64,000 nt of DNA from Cherax quadricarinatus (Eukaryota > Arthropoda > Malacostraca > Decapoda > Parastacidae): positions 12,339,865-12,403,864 of the forward strand of contig NC_091346.1 in assembly GCF_038502225.1 (NCBI RefSeq), written 5' to 3'. Made by a program: the position numbers and the translations under genes. Shown piece after piece: positions 42,641 to 53,397 of this stretch (position 1 is its first letter; every line of letters starts with the position of its first letter). The notes below the pieces were generated by a model. The model saw only the letters and a program-made list of their open reading frames with translations. It had not been told where the DNA came from and did no database searches.

Positions 42641-43475
42641 AAAAAAAAGCAAATAATTGTACATTTTTTCCCAAGCCGCCAAAAAATAGTTAATCAGGGA
42701 ATTAGTTCAGAAAAATTGTTCAAGGATGTGACAATTTCCGTGACTGTTTCCCAACAATCACAGTTGGAAAAGTTTCTTAAGATGACGGATTGTTATGTGA
42801 TAACTTGCAAAAACGTCTTCTAATTAAATTGAAATATTCAATACTTGAGTTTAATTGCATTAGAAACTTACGCTACACTCCGCACTATTCCTTTCGCGCA
42901 GTGACATACATGGTGCTGGAGCTACACAATACGGGATACCTCTCTCAGATCACCCAAAAACCGAAATACATATAATTATGAACAATTTCTAAGAGAGCAA
43001 AAACTCTTTATCTAAGACGAACAAACTGACATTTAAACGACGTCTCACCAGTCTGTATACAAGGTGAAAGCATCAGCTGCATTAAATCTTACATATATCT
43101 TGCCATAACAAGAGTATTACAATGTTAAGAAGTGAACCAGACTCTGACACTATAATTCTTACTAAATGTCTTGAAGAAAATTAACATAGATCTAAATGGG
43201 TTGTGAAAACATGCACTCATAATTATTTTCATAACAAGTACGAAGTGAATCATGGTAGACAACTAGAGCATAAATTTATGTACAGGTACATATAAACACA
43301 GTTACACAGATTCTGGTGTGTAGCAGTATATGTGTATATTACCCAGGATAATTCCCAGAAAAGTCAGGCAAAATGACTTATTTTCATTAGGATTCTTGTA
43401 ATATCTTATTATTTAAACCTAATAAGTTAAAACAGCTAAGTAACTGAGCTATGTGAAAAGTAGTTATAATAAAAT
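42641..43475. other. AT-rich unique-looking DNA, no gene seen
   Basis: Only short frames without motifs. Confidence 0.4.
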
Positions 43476-43478
43476 AAG

Positions 43479-44500
43479 ATGATGATGACACTGTGCTCTT
43501 GGGAGATTCTGAAGAGAAGCTGCAGAGATTGGTGGATGAATTTGGTAGGGTGTGCAAAAGAAGAAAATTAAAGGTGAATACAGGAAAGAGTAAGGTTATG
43601 AGGATAACAAAAAGATTAGGTGATGAAAGATTGAATATCAGATTGGAGGGAGAGAGTATGGAGGAGGTGAACGTATTCAGATATTTGGGAGTGGACGTGT
43701 CAGCGGATGGGTCTATGAAAGATGAGGTGAATCATAGAATTGATGAGGGAAAAAGAGTGAGTGGTGCACTTAGGAGTCTGTGGAGACAGAGAACTTTGTC
43801 CTTGGAGGCAAAGAGGGGAATGTATGAGAGTATAGTTTTACCAACGCTCTTATATGGGTGTGAAGCATGGGTGATGAATGTTGCAGCGAGGAGAAGGCTG
43901 GAGGCAGTGGAGATGTCATGTCTGAGGGCAATGTGTGGTGTGAATATAATGCAGAGAATTCGTAGTTTGGAAGTTAGGAGGAGGTGCGGGATTACCAAAA
44001 CTGTTGTCCAGAGGGCTGAGGAAGGGTTGTTGAGGTGGTTCGGACATGTAGAGAGAATGGAGCGAAACAGAATAACTTCAAGAGTGTATCAGTCTGTAGT
44101 GGAAGGAAGGCGGGGTAGGGGTCGGCCTAGGAAGGGTTGGAGGGAGGGGGTAAAGGAGGTTTTGTGTGCGAGGGGCTTGGACTTCCAGCAGGCATGCGTG
44201 AGCGTGTTTAATAGGAGTGAATGGAGACAAATGGTTTTTAATACTTGACGTGCTGTTGGAGTGTGAGCAAAGTAACATTTATGAAGGGATTCAGGGAAAC
44301 CGGCAGGCCGGACTTGAGTCCTGGAGATGGGAAGTACAGTGCCTGCACTCTGAAGGAGGGGTGTTAATGTTGCAGTTTAAAAACTGTAGTGTAAAGCACC
44401 CTTCTGGCAAGACAGTGATGGAGTGAATGATGGTGAAAGTTTTTCTTTTTCGGGCCACCCTGCCTTGGTGGGAATCGGCCAGTGTGATAATAAAAAAAAT
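43479..44500 (+). mobile_element. 5'-truncated RTE-like LINE, 3' kilobase
   Basis: Begins within the RT catalytic block (ADDTVLLGDS) and includes the ORF end, a 3' UTR (TTCAGGGAAACCGGCAGG, CTGCCTTGGTGGGAATCGG) and an A-rich tail AATAATA. Provides the uninterrupted 3' UTR that defines the nested insertion in the other RTE copy at 60.9 kb. Confidence 0.88.
43493..44248 (+). CDS. RTE-like reverse transcriptase C-terminal part (truncated)
   Basis: 251 codons without a stop. After the lost palm domain come KLKVNTGKSKVM, VFRYLGVDVSADG, LPTLLYGCEAWVM, LEAVEMSCLRAMCGVN and GRRGRGRPRKGWREGVKEVL, the thumb and C-terminal blocks typical of RTE-type elements in decapods. The catalytic Asp pair lies just upstream at the truncation point and the first catalytic Asp is absent, so it cannot work as an enzyme. 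The listed start follows the first available Met. True translation would begin further upstream in a full element. Confidence 0.85.
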   Translation: MLLGDSEEKLQRLVDEFGRVCKRRKLKVNTGKSKVMRITKRLGDERLNIRLEGESMEEVNVFRYLGVDVSADGSMKDEVNHRIDEGKRVSGALRSLWRQRTLSLEAKRGMYESIVLPTLLYGCEAWVMNVAARRRLEAVEMSCLRAMCGVNIMQRIRSLEVRRRCGITKTVVQRAEEGLLRWFGHVERMERNRITSRVYQSVVEGRRGRGRPRKGWREGVKEVLCARGLDFQQACVSVFNRSEWRQMVFNT

Positions 44501-44805
44501 AATAATATTAGGAACAAGGTATACTGAGTTATTTACATTAATATTAAAGAGACGATCAGTTCACACTAATACTTTCTTGTTTAAACATAAAAATTAAAAA
44601 TTCGCTTAAAAATACATTGAAAACAACATACAGCAGATTTTTTCCTGTAATATATTTGTCAGTTGCAAAATATTTTAGCATAAGGTTGATGAAGTCATAC
44701 GTCTGGCAGTGGGCATCTGGGGGGACTGCAGCTCTGCAGCTCCTATGAACGAGTCTCCACTAATAGGTACTACATGTATGTCAGCTATACAAGAAATCAC
44801 TCTTC
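44501..44805. other. Spacer, nothing recognised
   Basis: AT-rich, no frame of note. Confidence 0.35.
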
Positions 44806-44809
44806 CTTT

Positions 44810-45480
44810 CTGTACCGTCATTCATTAGGTACCTTTTGCTACTCTTCCTGAGTTGGTTCATGCTATGACAGACTTAGACATGTGCAGGCAGTCTGTTCCA
44901 CTCCTTTATTACTGTACAATAAAAGGTGTTTGAAGCCCGACCACTGACTGTAGGTACTACAAAGTTGTGTTCCCTTCCCTTACTACTTTACTTGCTTTGG
45001 TTCCCAGCCTTGATAAACTTGGCAGCAAGATATTCCTGACACTGCTTGTGAACAATTTTATAAACGTGATTGAACTTCAGTTGGTTTACTCTAATTTTAA
45101 CATTGAGCATATACAGTTGTAATTCGTCCTGGCCTACATGCACTCTTGGTCCCAGGTCCAGGATGAACCTCACCATTTTATTCTGGGTGATTTGTAGTCT
45201 GTCTTTCAGTTTTCTTGTCAAGGCAAAACACCCTAAAGAGCAAGAGTAATCTATATGGCATTGTATAAGAACTAGACATGGGGTCCTCCGAGCCTCGGTA
45301 GGTAAACACTGAGCTTGTCTGTAGAATAAGTTAAGTTTAGCATTCGCTCTCTTTACTACACAGTAACCTATCGTTTCTCCTGACATGCTGGGGTCAAAGA
45401 GGATTTCCAGATATTTCAATGAATATAACTGAAAGTTACTTCCTAAAAGTTCATCACTAGTTATCCCTTTGTGGAAATTT
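44810..45480 (-). pseudogene. LINE reverse transcriptase C-terminal fragment (third type)
   Basis: Minus frame of 143 codons (44988-45419) includes MKYLEILFDPSMSGE, CLVLIQCHIDYSCSLGCF, LQITQNKMVRFILDLGPR and RVNQLKFNHVYKIV. After a frame break come NFVVPTVSGRASNTFYCT and IKEWNRLPAHV. These are the post-catalytic blocks of a non-LTR RT of a family distinct from the CR1-like copies here (L2- or RTE-X-like style). No palm motifs. Broken and truncated. Confidence 0.7.
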
Positions 45481-46215
45481 TTTTACATAATTTCCTAAAT
45501 GTAGAAGATATAAATTAGTAATATAATAATTGTGTAATAAAATATGATGCTGATTTGACTCTTTCGAGAAATTTCGAGTAAGGGGGGTAGAACAGCTGCA
45601 GAGGGACGCCGGGGAGGGGGGGAGACGCCATATTGAATTTATTGTGTGAACACTGGACTGAATTGTGCAATGTAATCAGGCGTTCTCGAAGGTCAGTTGG
45701 TGTATATCGACCTCAATCCGTAATTTAGAAATTGCTGACACGTTCCTGCTGAAGAACTGGGATAAATACTGTGGAAAACCCTTACAATTCGGCAATCAGG
45801 ACGACAAAATAGAGGACTTCAATGAATCCTCCTCAACAATACACCTTAGCTAAGTGATGCTTACCCATAACGTACAGTATTTTTTGCATTGGCCATAGTA
45901 AATCCTATCTGCTAGGGTAATTTTAGGGTGTGTTCCATCAACATTAAGTGTCTTTTAGTAATTAAATGGTAAGTGTTAATACCAATTATATTTTGTGTAC
46001 CCGGCAAGCCTAATCATATACAGCCCACACAACTTTAATTTACCAGAGTAGCTGGTTATTTTATAATTATTAATTTAATGTAAGGGGTGAATTGGGCATC
46101 GAGGGAGTAACAGTTCAGCGACCTGCTGTGACTTAAGTCCCACTTACCTCACCCAAATTGCTTGCAGGTGATAATTCAATTGTAAGACCCTGCAAGCCTC
46201 CTGCAGGTGATTTGC
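45481..46215. other. Unique-looking DNA, no gene seen
   Basis: One 62-codon frame (45665-45853) starting MQCNQAFSKVSWCISTSIRN has no motif or splice context I can support. Confidence 0.35.
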
Positions 46216-46217
46216 TC

Positions 46218-46219
<2 letters not shown>

Positions 46220-46281
<62 letters not shown>

Positions 46282-46284
46282 TCA
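46220..46284. repeat. (AAT)n microsatellite
   Basis: About 20 uninterrupted AAT triplets. Confidence 0.95.
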
Positions 46285-46417
46285 TAATACTCTTTCTTAA
46301 ATCACTTCAAAAGGCAACTGCCCAAGAAGAACTTTCTCGCTTAACTGTCAGTAATAATATAACTCAAATTGTATTTAATGATGGATCGAAGAAGGAGTCT
46401 ATTGGCAGGGATTTTTT

Positions 46418-46985
46418 TTTTTTTTTGGGTTATCCCAGGTTCTTTACACATATGCTGCTATGTATGATAATCTATGTAACTGTACTGTGTATTACCTGGA
46501 GAGAGTTCCGGGGGTCAACGCCCCCGCGGCGCGGTCTGTGACCAGGCCTCCTGGTGGATCAGAGCCTGATCAACCAGGCTGTTGCTGCTGGCTGCACGCA
46601 AACCAACGTACGAGCCACAGCCCGGCTGGTCAGGAACCGACTTTAGGTGCTTGTCCAGTGCCAGCTTGAAGACTGCCAGGGGTCTGTTGGTAATCCCCCT
46701 TATGTATGCTGGGAGGCAGTTGAACAGTCTCGGGCCCCTGACACTTATTGTATGGTCTCTTAACGTGCTAGTGACACCCCTGCTTTTCATTGGGGGGATG
46801 TTGCATCGTCTGTCAAGTCTTTTACTTTCGTAGTGAGTGATTTTCGTGTGCAAGTTCGGTACTAGTCTCTCTAGGATTTTCCAGGTGTATATAATCATGT
46901 ATCTCTCCCGCCTGCGTTCCAGGGAATACAGGTTCAGGAACTTCAAGCGCTCCCAGTATGCCTGAATAAACTTACTCATGTTGTC
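46418..46985 (-). pseudogene. CR1/Jockey-superfamily LINE 3' end
   Basis: Minus frame of 154 codons (46515-46979): YWERLKFLNLYSLERRRERY, MIIYTWKILERLVPNLHTKI, GPRLFNCLPAYIRG and FKLALDKHLKSVPDQPGC. The 3' tail reads TATCATACATAGCAGCATAT and ends in an A run (T14 on plus at about 46422). It shares the C-terminal block with the elements at 19070 and 48480. Truncated at the 5' side just before the C-terminal domain. Confidence 0.82.
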
Positions 46986-47689
46986 ATCTCCATGGATAAG
47001 AACGATAGGAGTTATGTAGAAGCATAAAAATTAACAACTGGGCCTATATACTGCACACTTAATTGTCTGTGTCTCGCATTAGAAATAACATTAGGAAAGA
47101 AGTAAATAATGAAAGTGAATGTCAGGAATGTAGCTGGAAACCTGAGTAGATCTTTCACTCACTATGATAACTTGAACGTAGATAAGTACGTTTAAGGAGC
47201 AGCACATAGAGTGAACAGACTGACTGATAATGTAGTTAGTATACAGGCTGAGGTTTAGTTACAAGTACCTCTGTGGTCTGCCTTACTGTCACTTTCTTGA
47301 ACACTATTTGCTTAAATTTCCACTAATTGAGAAATATAGATATATTACAATAACTTTCTGTGATATGAAAATAAGATGAAATATATTTTAAGCAGACATT
47401 CTAAACTGGGTTGTATCAGATAAGACAATAGTAGATAGATATAAATCCATATGAATTTCTGTTAATCCTATTATTTATGCCCCTGCTCTACCATCAACAA
47501 AATTGACATGGGATGAACAAGAAGCTGTATCATCTGTAAAATTTACTCATGTGAAGGATAAGATATGTAGCCACATGTGTGGATGTTCCCAGGTCTGGTT
47601 ACCTCTGGCATGTAGCTGCATACTACTGATATTAACATATCTGGTTTACCTTATCTGTTGACTAGCATTTCAAGTGACCTTGAGATGAG
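46986..47689. other. AT-rich DNA, nothing recognised
   Basis: No supported feature. Confidence 0.35.
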
Positions 47690-47760
47690 TAGGAATTATC
47701 ATGTTGTCAAGGGGAAGCACTAAACCCATGAAGGTCATCCAGGTCAACTTGAAGCCTATT
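47690..47760 (+). mobile_element. Decapod-type interspersed repeat fragment
   Basis: GAATTATCATGTTGTCAAGG and GGAAGCACTAAACCC are words of a repeat common in decapods. Related in the opposite sense to 23640-23700. Confidence 0.45.
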
Positions 47761-48184
47761 GCTTGTGCAGGCCGGGGATTTATTTAAGATTTAGATATTT
47801 AAGGCTCTGAATAACAGCTAAAAACGTTGATATAATTAAAAACAAACTATTTTTTCAGCTCTGTTATCTCGACTTACTGTCGCCTCTTTTAACTGCCTCA
47901 TATATAGTTAGCACTCGTATATAACAGAGAAATGTCCGACTTCAGAAACCTTGTACTTGGATAGGTTTCACTCGCCAGGAGCAGTAGTTTATAAATCTCC
48001 TGGTGATCGAAACCACTACTAATAACAATTCCCAAATGTTGCACATTGTTTATTTTGCACACGATATTACCGTGTGTGAAAAATAATTATTAAGTTAACT
48101 CGCTTTTATGAAAACTGTCATTTACTAAAATTACTCAAAATTACTAAATATAAAAAAAAAAGTTATGAAGTGTTTTTTACTTTT
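47761..48184. other. AT-rich DNA, nothing recognised
   Basis: No supported feature. Confidence 0.35.
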
Positions 48185-48245
48185 TTTTTGTCGAGTGACC
48201 CTACATAGGTGGGAGATGGCCCGTGTATTAAAACAATTAGAATAG
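48185..48245 (+). mobile_element. RTE-like 3' end fragment
   Basis: GTCGAGTGACCCTACATAGG and GGGAGATGGCCCGTGTATTA resemble the end of the RTE 3' UTR at 44450-44490. Only about 60 bp remain. Confidence 0.45.
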
Positions 48246-48479
48246 AGAACATTAAATATCAGTCGCAAGGCATAAAATATTCAGTTAATGAGTGGCTAGA
48301 CAGCGTAAAACAGAAATGTTGAAGGTGTAAATTTAGTAATGATGATAAATTAGGAACCAAACCACATCTGAGTCTGTTGTGTTAAACTAAGGCTGGTCAG
48401 TTGGGTGTAAAACCCATTAATTGCATTAGGATCATTAAGGCTTTAACCAGTTCATTACTAGTCAAAAATATTTTAGCCC

Positions 48480-49905
48480 CGAGCGCTAACGTCCTATATC
48501 ATAAAAATCTTTGAAAGGGATCTAAGAAGCAAGATCGCCACTCTAGATGAGTGGCGATTTTGCAGCATAGGTTTAGTGCAGGTCACTCCTGTCTCTCCCG
48601 GTTACTGGACCACTATGGCATGGTCTTGGTTGCTCAAGAGAACGAACAAAATGCAAATGTAGTATACAAAGACTTTGCGAAAGCCTTTGAAAAGTACGAT
48701 CATGGTGCAATAGTGCACAAAATGCGTAATTAAGGAATAACAGGAAAAGTGGGTAGATGGATCTATAACTTCCTAACAAATGGAACACAAAGAGTAATAG
48801 TAAACAGGGTCAAGTCAGAGACGGCGACACTCAAAAGCTCAGTTCCACAAGGCACAGTACTCGCTCCCATCCTGTTCCTCATCTTTTCCAACATAGACGG
48901 AGATGTAAGCCACAGCACCCTGTCCTCCTTTGCGGATGACACCCGAATTTGCATGGCAGTGACCTCCATCGAAGACACCGCAAAACTCCAAGCGGACATC
49001 AACCATATCTTTAATGGACCTCAGCAAACAATATGATGTTCAATGAAGACAAATTTTCAATACACCGCTATGGAAAACACTATGAAGTAAAATCTGTATC
49101 GTAGTTTAAAACAAATTCCAACCACACAATAGAGCGAGAAACTGATGTGAAGGACCTGGGAGTGATAATGTCAGAGAATCTCACTTTCGAAGATCACAAT
49201 GTTTCTACCACATCTGACAGGAAAATGAGAGGATGGATAATGAGAACCTTCAAAACTAGAGATGCCAAGTCCAAGATGATTTCAAATCGCTTGTTCTCTC
49301 TTGGCTAGAATATACACTAATGGCCCATTTCAAGGCAGGCGAAATTGCAGACCTTGAGAATATACAGAGAACTTTCACGGCGTGTTTAAGTACAATAAAG
49401 CATGTAAATTACTGGGAACGGTTGAAGTCCTTTGATTTGTACTGCCTGGAACGCAGGCGAGAAAGCTTCATCATAATATACACTTGGAAAATCCTAGAGG
49501 GACTAGTCCCAAATCTGCACACGAAAATCACTCCCTACGAAAGTAAGACTCGGCAGGAGATGCAACATCTCCCCAATAAAATGCAGGGCTGCCACGAATA
49601 CGCTAAGAGACAACATAATAAGTGTCAGGAGCCCAATACTGTTTAACTGCCTCCCTGTATCCGTAAGGGGTATTACCAATAGACTCCTGGGTGACTTCAA
49701 GTCGGAGCTGGACAGGCTCTTAAAGTCAGCACCTGATTAGCCTGGTTGTGGTTAGTACGTCAGTTTATATGCGGCCGGCAGGAACAGTCTGGTTTATCAG
49801 GTCCTGATCCACCGCGAGGCTTGGTTACAGACCGGGCTGCGGGTCGTTTACCACCGAAAACCCCCTCCAGGTATACTCGTCAAGGTATAGACATGCACCA
49901 TGCTA
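48480..49905 (+). pseudogene. CR1/Jockey-superfamily LINE, RT to 3' UTR, decayed
   Basis: Same family and extent as 19070-20545. Frames encode RTNKMQM-type and VVYKDFAKAFEKYDH (first catalytic Asp in the KDF motif near 48668), GRWIYNFLTNGTQRVIVNRV, SVPQGTVLAPILF, SSFADDTRICMAV (about 48928-48966), IFNGPQQ, then after shifts NYWERLKSFDLYCLERRRES and VNNRLLGDF-type ends. At least four frame breaks. The 3' UTR includes GGTTACAGACCGGGCTGCGG. Confidence 0.8.
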
Positions 49906-50009
49906 TGTATATGATCATGTAAGGCAGGACGACAGTCTTTTTTACCACCAGACCAGAATACATTAATCACTAAAAACGTTGATTAAACTCAACTATCAGA
50001 AATATTGGG

Positions 50010-50130
50010 CGTGTTTTTTTTTTACACCTGTTGTCTATGTTCCCCATCAGTAAAATGGGTACCTGGGTGTTAGTGGACTGGTGTGGGTCGCATCCTGGGA
50101 CACTGACCTAATTTGCCCCAGCATATATAC
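50010..50130 (+). mobile_element. tRNA-SINE body fragment
   Basis: Lacks the head. ACACCTGTTGTCTATGTTCC, AAAATGGGTACCTGGGTG and GGTCGCATCCTGGGACACTG match the SINE body. Ends at ATTTGCCCCA. Confidence 0.75.
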
Positions 50131-50214
50131 TGTGTGACTGATGGTGGTTAATGGGGTTTAAAGTCTATCGATTCCACTTTTCTTACCCCACATATACTTA
50201 AATATAGCAGAGAA

Positions 50215-50930
50215 TATTTAACCTCCTACTGTTTCCAACAATGGATATACAATGGGTACATACAATGTTTTTGAGTAAAACAATGTTTTAAATATTACCG
50301 CTCTCTGAAACATATTTAACCTGGTATTCCTCAAAGTTTGTAATCTCTTTAACATATTATCCCTGACTATTGTCAGCGATAATATAGTTACATTCATAGT
50401 TAAATTCATAGTTACATTCTCTGGCTTTCGCCATATCGTTATCAAAATATACACCACAAAATATACACCACAAAATATACACCACAAAATATACACCACA
50501 AAATATACACCACAAAATATACACCACAAAATATACACCACAAAATATACACCACAAAATATACACCACAAAATATACACCACAAAATATACACCACAAA
50601 ATATAAAAGGTTCTGCCTATCACTCTTATACATCCACAAACCTAATCCCATTATTTTGATCTTATGGAGATTAATGCACAACCCTGTTCCAAATTCATAC
50701 ATATTTACTCTATTCCACAACTCACGTTAAACTCCTGGTTTATTAATAATGTATCATCGATATACACAACTACACTCGGCAAGACACGTCCTCCTACACT
50801 TAGTGAACCTTGTAACACTCACGAACTGACCTATAAAATGGTTCCTCAGTAACTGCAAACAATACTTGGGATACTGGACAACCTTGTCGGATCCCTTTAT
50901 TGCATCCACTGAAACCATTCACATTCACCA
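50215..50930 (-). pseudogene. Non-LTR reverse transcriptase remnant, split by a 14-bp array
   Basis: Minus-strand pieces in order: FSGCNKGIRQGCPVSQVLF (the RQGCP block), VVVYIDDTLLINQEF (catalytic YIDD), FGTGLCINLHKIKIMGL, then a tandem array, then MLKRLQTLRNTRLNMFQRA and KTLFYSKTLYVPIVYPL. This is the order of a LINE RT palm, thumb and C-terminal region. Frame breaks and the repeat array show it is dead. It differs in family from the CR1-like and RTE-like copies. Confidence 0.65.
50447..50605. repeat. 14-bp tandem array (AAAATATACACCAC)
   Basis: About eleven near-perfect copies. Fourteen is not a multiple of 3, so three overlapping minus frames with a FVVYILWCIFCGVY cycle stay open. It sits inside the RT remnant, so it arose after that element decayed. 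Confidence 0.95.
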
Positions 50931-51615
50931 TACAGAAATAAATAACAATCGTTGTGATGGTTCTCCACATCATAGACACCCAAGTTTAAACTTATAATTT
51001 GCTTATTTTTCCACAGTCATAAGAATTCTACACAGATTTTGCAAACCATATTGGCAGCCCATAATTTGTCATGTTCTCCAAACAACACTCAAAAATAACC
51101 AGTTTAAGCTTCTTTTAGAAAATCTATGATTTTTTTTTTGTCTTTGCAAAGAGTATTCTCCACAACTGTAACAAAATGCACTGGGACTGTTCAAGCAGAC
51201 TCTTCGTGAAGAGCTGATGGTTCTTTGGAAATAATAACAAAATAAAAATAACAATATTGTTACGTAGCCGTTGGTGACGCAACTCTTGTCGTTAAATTTT
51301 AAATTATTTAAAAATAAAATATTAATCTTTATTAAAACTGTCTGTAAATACAAATTGTCACTATATATACATGTTATGGCTTAGTTTCCTGTTGAGAGAT
51401 GCAATATTTCACAAACTAGAACCAGTTTGAAAAACCTACTGCCATTTTCGAATTCAGCAACCCCAAAATACCCTAAATACGTTTAAATGTCTTTGACAAA
51501 GATTTTTTTTTTAAATAAAATATAAATTCCATAAGAGTTTAGCTATACAAGTTAAGATCCACTAAAATTACTTTCTACACTTTCTCAAGGGGTTCATTGA
51601 TGTAAAGAAAATGAT
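50931..51615. other. AT-rich DNA, nothing recognised
   Basis: Short frames only. Confidence 0.35.
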
Positions 51616-51619
51616 CCGG

Positions 51620-51930
51620 TGCTCGTGGCCTGGTGGCTAAAGCTCTCGCGTCACATGGCAAGGGTCTGGGTTCGATTCCCAGCCAGAGTAGAAACACTTG
51701 GTGTGTGTTTTTTTTTTTACACCTGTTGTCTATGTTCCCCATCAGTAAAATGGGTACCTGGGTGTTAGTGGACTGGTGTGGGTCGCATCCTGGGACACTG
51801 ACTTGATTTACCCGAAATGCTATGCATAACAAGGGGCTTTCTATACAGTAGTACTTCACTGATGTCAGCTATGGTCTGTATACTTTGTACATGTATTTGT
51901 AGTAAATAAAAATATTAAAGAACCTGATCT
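51620..51930 (+). mobile_element. Full-length tRNA-derived SINE
   Basis: Head with TGGCTAAAGCTCTCGC and GGGTTCGATTCCCAGCC (A and B boxes), T-rich linker, body with AAAATGGGTACCTGGGTG, AAGGGGCTTTCTATACAG, and tail TGATGTCAGCTATGGTCTG, TGTACATGTATTTGTAG, AATAAAAATATT. The tail is nearly the same as that of the LINE at 19070-20545. Confidence 0.85.
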
Positions 51931-52076
51931 TTTTGTCTAGTTCCTCAGATCAAATCTAATTGATCCAACCCCTCCCTTCCACGCTCCTTCCCTTCTTTTC
52001 CCACCATAACCCTTCCCTTCCTTCCCTTCCTTTCTTACCCTTTTGGCCCTTGGGGATTTCCCCTTACAAATTACAG
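51931..52076. other. Pyrimidine-rich tract (CCCTTCC)
   Basis: CCCTTCC-type repeats. Could act as the pyrimidine tract of the acceptor proposed at 52076 or be a simple repeat. Confidence 0.4.
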
Positions 52077-52266
52077 CTCCAGGGATGAAGTAAAAGGGAT
52101 CGTGGTCCGTCCCATACCGTCGAGTCCCTCAGTGTTACCGCTGTTTTCCGTTGAATGTGGATCATCTGATGATGTGCTGAGCTGCTCTCCGGAGTTCTGG
52201 AGGGAGACTTCGGATGTTCTCAAGGTGACAGAGGTATCTTTAGAGGCTGACTATCGGTTCCAGGAG
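52077..52266 (+). CDS. Candidate internal exon, unknown protein
   Basis: After CCCCTTACAAATTACAG (acceptor-like, with a pyrimidine-rich tract upstream) a 63-codon frame without stops begins SRDEVKGIVVRPIPSSPSVL and ends EVSLEADYRFQE at CAGGAG followed by GTAGCA (donor-like). Composition is mixed and acidic with no low-complexity run, unlike the repeats around it. The 190-bp length is normal for an internal exon. I recognise no family. Chance or an element remnant are the alternatives. Confidence 0.27.
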
Positions 52267-52444
52267 GTAGCAACATAATAAGAAATGTCTCACATCATGT
52301 TTTCAGAATCACCTGCCATGGTTTCAAGCCCACCCCGTTCCATGATTTATTTACCCCCTCTTATGTCTGTCGAGGTGGCTCGATGGATGTGAGGTTGCTG
52401 GTCTGGATTTGCTGGTTTACTAGCTTGAAGGGGATGGTAGGGAG

Positions 52445-53230
52445 TGCGAAGGCTTACTCAACCCTGTAAGATCTTAAGTAGGTCTTACCAAGGCTGGCTC
52501 CTCCTTAGGAAAATTAATGTATAGAAAAAGAATAATAACATACAAATATAAACACTTCATTGTTATAATTGAAAATATAAAACATTTAAATATCAACGCT
52601 AATATATACAGTTAGACTGGGGTGTCTGATGTTGTTGACTCTGCACCTTGTAGAAATTGTAGCCGTTGCTGAGGATGTAGGGGTGTCACAGCTGTTGAGT
52701 GACAACCCAACGACTAGTTCGTCACAGTGTCTAGCCTTGAATAATCCGTCAAGATGTTAGGAATGCAGGTCCTTCACCACTGCAAAGATGAGGGGTAGTT
52801 GCCTGGGGTTGTCTACACTCAGGTATGTAGATAAAAAGAGACGTCCCAGAACTCATGTGAAGTTCGTCTCCTTCAGCACTGTTTCTATGGTTGCCAGATG
52901 ACCCAAGCTGACATTCCAAGCTAGAGACAAAAGTTAACCACTGCTTGAGAAATCACTCTCCATGATAAGGAAAGTATTTAAAAGACTGGTAAGGGTTTAA
53001 AAGCATGTTACTCATGAAAGTCAAGGCATTATGAACTAAGTTTTCAAAGTTAAAAGTGAAGCTTTTAACCAATATATCCATTAAAAACAGGAGCAGAGGC
53101 TTTTACTTACAGTTGTGCTGGGAGTTGTGAGTCAAGTGATTATCCATTTGGTTGGAGCCCCACACATCACCTTTCCGGGTGGGGAAAAAGGGGGGGATAG
53201 CGGAAGCTAGACACTGACCCTACCTTAACA
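52445..53230 (-). mobile_element. 3' LTR of Gypsy element G1 (minus)
   Basis: On the minus strand it starts TGTTAAGGTAGGGTCAG and ends GAGTAAGCCTTCGCA, aligning along its length with the LTR at 56827-57665. The terminal CA is kept. Shared internal landmarks are CATGGAGAGTGATTTCT, GGAGGAGCCAGCCT and TATATTAGCGTTGA. Confidence 0.8.
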
Positions 53231-53397
53231 AGCAGACTGGCAATTAAACTATCGTCACCATATACTCGCTCACTAATCCTATATGTTGAACTTTTCCCTC
53301 ACACTCCCCCAAGCCAAGACTTATAGTCAAGGAATATAAGAAGAATAGGCAAGGAAAAAGTTCTAAACCAGGAAAGTCACGTAAGGTACCAAATCTT

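Noticed and set aside
18868..51930. tRNA genes at the A-box/B-box sequences
   Set aside because: Boxes are present, but acceptor and anticodon stems do not pair and each head is followed by a SINE body. These are tRNA-derived SINEs.
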